Positions 61,901-64,000 of a stretch of 64,000 bases of DNA are shown piece by piece. Location of the stretch: the NCBI GenBank assembly GCA_946811185.2, contig OX328103.1, positions 27,200,172 to 27,264,171 on the forward strand. Direction: 5' to 3'. Every line of letters starts with the position of its first letter. Positions within the stretch are counted from its first letter, which is position 1. A program made the position numbers and the translations under genes. The stretch is from Hippopus hippopus (taxonomy: Eukaryota; Mollusca; Bivalvia; Cardiida; Cardiidae). The notes below the pieces were generated by a model, which saw only the letters and a program-made list of their open reading frames with translations, searched no databases and was not told the DNA's origin.

Positions 61901-63681
61901 TTCCTCCCAGTGGATACAAAGAACAATACAGTAAGGTGTCAATTCAGTGGTTAGAGTGGCGAGCGCTTACAGACCATGTACACATTCAGCATGCACTGAA
62001 TGAAGGTGAAAAAAAGATACCAGGAACACGATACAAATTAGATGGATATTGTGAAGAAACACACACAGCATACGAGTACCACGGATGTGTGTTTCACGGA
62101 TGCCCTGTGTGTTTCCCAGACAAACGAGAGGACACGTATCACCCCCTCACCAATCAATCACTGAATGAATTGTATGTTCTGACTCTAAAAAAGAAAGCAT
62201 ACCTCGAGCAATTAGACATGAAGTATGTGTGTATTTGGGACCATGACTTCAAAAAATTAAAGGACGAAAATGAAGAACTCAAAGAATGCATTGCACAATT
62301 AGATGTAGCTGACCGATTAGATCCAAGAGAGAGTTTCTTCGGAGGGCGCACTAATGCCAGTCAACTCTATTACAAAACCAAAGAACATGAACAGGTCAAA
62401 TACGTAGACTTTACAAGTTTGTACCCTTGGGTGAACAAGTATTGTCGGTATCCCGTAGGTCACCCCAAAATCTTGACCAAAGACTTCGGGAAGCTTGAGG
62501 AGTATTTTGGTATTGCCAAAATAAAGACATTACCCCCGAGAGGGCTGTATCATCCAGTCCTCCCCTATAGATCAAATGGCAAACTGAAATTTCCTCTATG
62601 TCGTACCTGTGCGGATACCGAGAATCAAGATTCATGTACATGTTCTTCTGAAGACAGGGTTTTAATTGGCACGTGGTGCATCCCCGAGATAAAAACGGCT
62701 CTAAGACTGGGTTACACACTAGAAAAAATATATGAAGTATACCACTGGGAGGAAACAACACAGTATAATCCTGAGACGGGTGATGGGGGGTTATTCGCCA
62801 AGTATATCAACACGTTTTTGAAATTTAAGCAAGAGGCGAGTGGCCCTCCTGATTGGGTCAAAACGAAACAAGACATGACAAAATACATGGAAGATTATCA
62901 TAAAAAAGAGGGTGTATTGCTGGATCAAAACAGCATTGTAAAAAACCCTGGCAAAAGAGCTCTGGCCAAACTTTGTCTCAATAGCTTTTGGGGTAAGTTT
63001 GGACAGAGACTCAATATGCGTCAAACCAAAATATATCACGAGAGTCAAGCAAACTTATTTTTTCAAGTATTTTCTGATCCTACAAAAGAGCCTCTGAACT
63101 TTCATATACTCTCAAATGATATGATACAAATAGAGTGGATTTATAAACATGACTTTCACCCCGAAGACAACGAAACAAACATTTACTTGGCGACCTTTAC
63201 AACATGTTGGGCCCGATTAAAATTGTACAGTGTGCTCGAAAAGTTGAATAAAAGAGTGTTGTACTACGACACGGACTCTGTCATTTACGTGAGTAGACCC
63301 GGAGAGTTTGATCCTCCCTTAGGGGACTACTTGGGTGAGTTGACGGATGAACTGGAGCAAGGAGAGCATATTGTAGAATTTGTGTCAGGAGGTCCAAAGA
63401 ATTACGCATATAAGACCAGTACCAACGAGGAAACATGTAAGGTCAGAGGGTTTACTTTGAACTACACTAATAGCAAACTAATCAATTTTGAAGCCGTGAA
63501 AGCTATAGTAACAGATTCAAAAAGTAGTTCAAATATTGTTGTAAACAACCCATGTAAAATATGTAGAGACAAAAGAAAGAGGAAATTGTATAATAGAGAA
63601 GAAAAGAAAAGTTATCAAATGGTGTATACAAAGCGAAGGAAACTAGACAATTATGACACTGTACCATATGGATATGACTGA
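58906..63681 (+). CDS. Protein-primed family B DNA polymerase (Maverick/Polinton-like), 1591 aa
   Basis: Intact intronless gene for a family B DNA polymerase of the organellar/viral protein-primed type, which would copy a linear mobile element. Exonuclease motifs: DFE at residues 618-620, AHNMKGYDGYF (His753, Asp759), and YCRSDVD (Tyr881, Asp885). Polymerase motifs: YVDFTSLYP (A, Asp1168), KLCLNSFWG (B, 1355-1363) and YYDTDS (C, Asp1455 and Asp1457). N-terminal to these are an acidic region with a perfect-phase 42-residue duplication (100-183), then a DDDHFHAIT block, then a Cys/His-rich zinc-binding region from residue 483. A second Cys cluster (about 640-715) sits between exonuclease motifs I and II. 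LDGYC...YEYHGC (Asp1046, Glu1057) resembles a PD-(D/E)XK nuclease site. Polinton polymerases are usually shorter, because they lack so long an N-terminus. It starts at the first ATG after the TATA box, context GCAACATGG. Confidence 0.93.
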   Translation: MDAVAEIMDVMINSYTDPDELMDFATTMGIQDSVSVRLRLFQLRQQEYDNEFIEEQMDLVLQTLGGRIQTPVTFNEEDMVVSLEYVQIQEEIDGAVKALLFDDDMNETARLCLEDGDWDDPFVQTGGGEEPRAGPSGLQNDLFDDDMNETARLCLEDGDWDDPFVQTGEGEEPRAGPSGLQNDNKLKYTMRKKDTRTYAKNAAIDTTYQVKLDERYNGQRLIDVRQGLHDMIQAALNEARGHLQGNDLGRVVIYHDALHNPVVVPLQKWDTLDANRVMEILEKVLNSNQELSIDETFDIIIGTIDLPKGGKRKHIIRIKGENTSLDLKRSVVTIENEDKMCMARAIGVSWAKLKRCTKEEWEEVTKNRQGKSSLELVLEYQKVPLSYYNDLVKKKKKHQGQLARALCKMAGVPTDRTASLNDVEAFEEILGVRVMVISARLGNKFITGPSSDGRPCIYVYLVDDDHFHAITNITGFFSDSYFCEKCLKHHSNREYHQCAEKCIVCKRDHCPKTNKTLRCTDCNMDCRSDDCYKQHKKVPLHKNGRRKGQPSGPSQCEKWWRCFRCYKVLRTDIRKKEDHVCGEYFCKTCKKYVLDDHQCYLRAKECKDKFIPKYIFFDFECSQDDMSECENGYIPQKKIECADCQPSQVCKSCSKCKNCNTSWCGRTTHRPNFVLAHSVCPKCIDNELTAKSVCKRCGSRCKKCQKNLDEKDLGPCPGTCGFREVTFQGHDTAEQFGQWLFTEQHEYCKVVAHNMKGYDGYFLLEYLVDQSLRPDKIIYNGSKIMYMTVERDLHIKVIDSLNFLPMKLSALPKAFGLHELKKGWFPHYFNTRENQNYVGPYPDAKDYGYDFMGEKERSELVEWLKQRQCEVFDFRKEMLEYCRSDVDILRQACLKFRYLLMNATGEEKEVINGKGKTEKRWFGAVDPFDSVTIASVCMNVFRSKFLEEKWKVQLYDTDEWIPAKLCEGVLYVLVKDEWVSAAKLKVKGKEFVSTPIAKIPPSGYKEQYSKVSIQWLEWRALTDHVHIQHALNEGEKKIPGTRYKLDGYCEETHTAYEYHGCVFHGCPVCFPDKREDTYHPLTNQSLNELYVLTLKKKAYLEQLDMKYVCIWDHDFKKLKDENEELKECIAQLDVADRLDPRESFFGGRTNASQLYYKTKEHEQVKYVDFTSLYPWVNKYCRYPVGHPKILTKDFGKLEEYFGIAKIKTLPPRGLYHPVLPYRSNGKLKFPLCRTCADTENQDSCTCSSEDRVLIGTWCIPEIKTALRLGYTLEKIYEVYHWEETTQYNPETGDGGLFAKYINTFLKFKQEASGPPDWVKTKQDMTKYMEDYHKKEGVLLDQNSIVKNPGKRALAKLCLNSFWGKFGQRLNMRQTKIYHESQANLFFQVFSDPTKEPLNFHILSNDMIQIEWIYKHDFHPEDNETNIYLATFTTCWARLKLYSVLEKLNKRVLYYDTDSVIYVSRPGEFDPPLGDYLGELTDELEQGEHIVEFVSGGPKNYAYKTSTNEETCKVRGFTLNYTNSKLINFEAVKAIVTDSKSSSNIVVNNPCKICRDKRKRKLYNREEKKSYQMVYTKRRKLDNYDTVPYGYD
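59203..59454 (+). repeat. In-frame 126-bp tandem duplication in the polymerase gene
   Basis: Two copies of a 42-codon block beginning LFDDDMNETARLCLEDGDWD. The two DNA copies differ at only two positions (GGA/GAA and GAT/GAC), so the duplication is recent. Confidence 0.95.
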
Positions 63682-63751
63682 TGTAATTTTTTTTTTGTTC
63701 GTGGGTTGTTCAATGTCAATCATTTTTCAAAAAAAGGTGTTAGTCATTTTT

Positions 63752-63968
63752 CAAAAAGTGTCACTCATTTTTCAAAAAGTGTCACTCGTTTTTACGTTTT
63801 TATACTTTTACAGGTAAATTCCCATAGGGTCTGTTTCAAAAAGTGTCACTCATTTTCCTAAAAGTGTCACTCATTTTCAAAAAAGTGTCACTCATTTTCT
63901 TAAAAGTGTCACTCATTTTCAAAAAAGTGTCACTCATTTTCTTAAAAGTGTCGCTTATTTTTCTAGAT
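63752..63968 (+). repeat. 21-bp tandem array after the polymerase gene
   Basis: GTGTCACTCATTTT recurs at 63758, 63779, 63843, 63864, 63885, 63906, 63927 and 63948, always 21 bp or a multiple apart. In the second block the linker alternates TTCAAAAAA and TTCTTAAAA, making a 42-bp higher-order period. It may mark the end of the mobile element. Confidence 0.92.
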
Positions 63969-64000
63969 ACCAACTGTTGTTTATTTTATTTGTTAACGTG

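Noticed and set aside
63752..63968. CRISPR-like array
   Set aside because: The repeats are 21 bp with no unique spacers, and this is animal DNA.

Overview
The window is animal nuclear DNA, most likely from a bivalve mollusc of the heterodont type. Three things point there: intron-rich animal genes, tRNA-derived SINEs whose 3' ends read like molluscan SINEs (a GGCGTTAAAC block and CAAT-type tails), and a dispersed element carrying the GGGCCATGATGGCCC head that I know as abundant in bivalves. The species cannot be named from the sequence.

Region 1 to 30.4 kb, minus strand: an NSUN2-type tRNA/RNA cytosine-5 methyltransferase gene. Seventeen exons were located by splice sites, reading phase and similarity to the known protein. 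They join in frame from a candidate start at 30385 to a donor at 238, giving about 577 residues. Both catalytic cysteines fall at model residues 268 and 318, three below the human positions 271 and 321. The last exons lie left of base 1. The introns are packed with non-autonomous transposons, chiefly a roughly 229-bp family (family A). It is bounded by TTAA, has CCCTTTACCA-type ends and a central palindrome of up to 67 bp.

Region 30.4 to 39.7 kb: no gene recognised. It holds several short-transposon families and tRNA-derived SINEs. Region 39.7 to 45.2 kb, plus strand: a small three-exon gene with a TATA box encoding a secreted, single-domain chitin-binding (CBM14/peritrophin-A) protein of about 78 residues. 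Its introns contain several long inverted-repeat elements. Region 45.2 to 54.1 kb: repeats, including a 2.2-kb TTAA-bounded element and a decayed Tc1/mariner transposase.

Region 54.7 to 64 kb is different. It has few of the short transposons seen elsewhere. It holds a 128-bp tandem repeat, a TATA-led short ORF with a possible nuclease-like C-terminus, a 212-residue HExxH metallopeptidase-like ORF on the minus strand, and a 1.3-kb array of 226-bp repeats. Next comes an intact intronless 1591-residue family-B DNA polymerase of the protein-primed (Maverick/Polinton-like) class with its own TATA box. A 21-bp tandem array follows. This is probably one part of a large self-replicating DNA transposon or related endogenous virus-like element that continues past base 64000. 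No integrase, ATPase, capsid gene or terminal inverted repeat is visible in the window, so that assignment rests on the polymerase alone.
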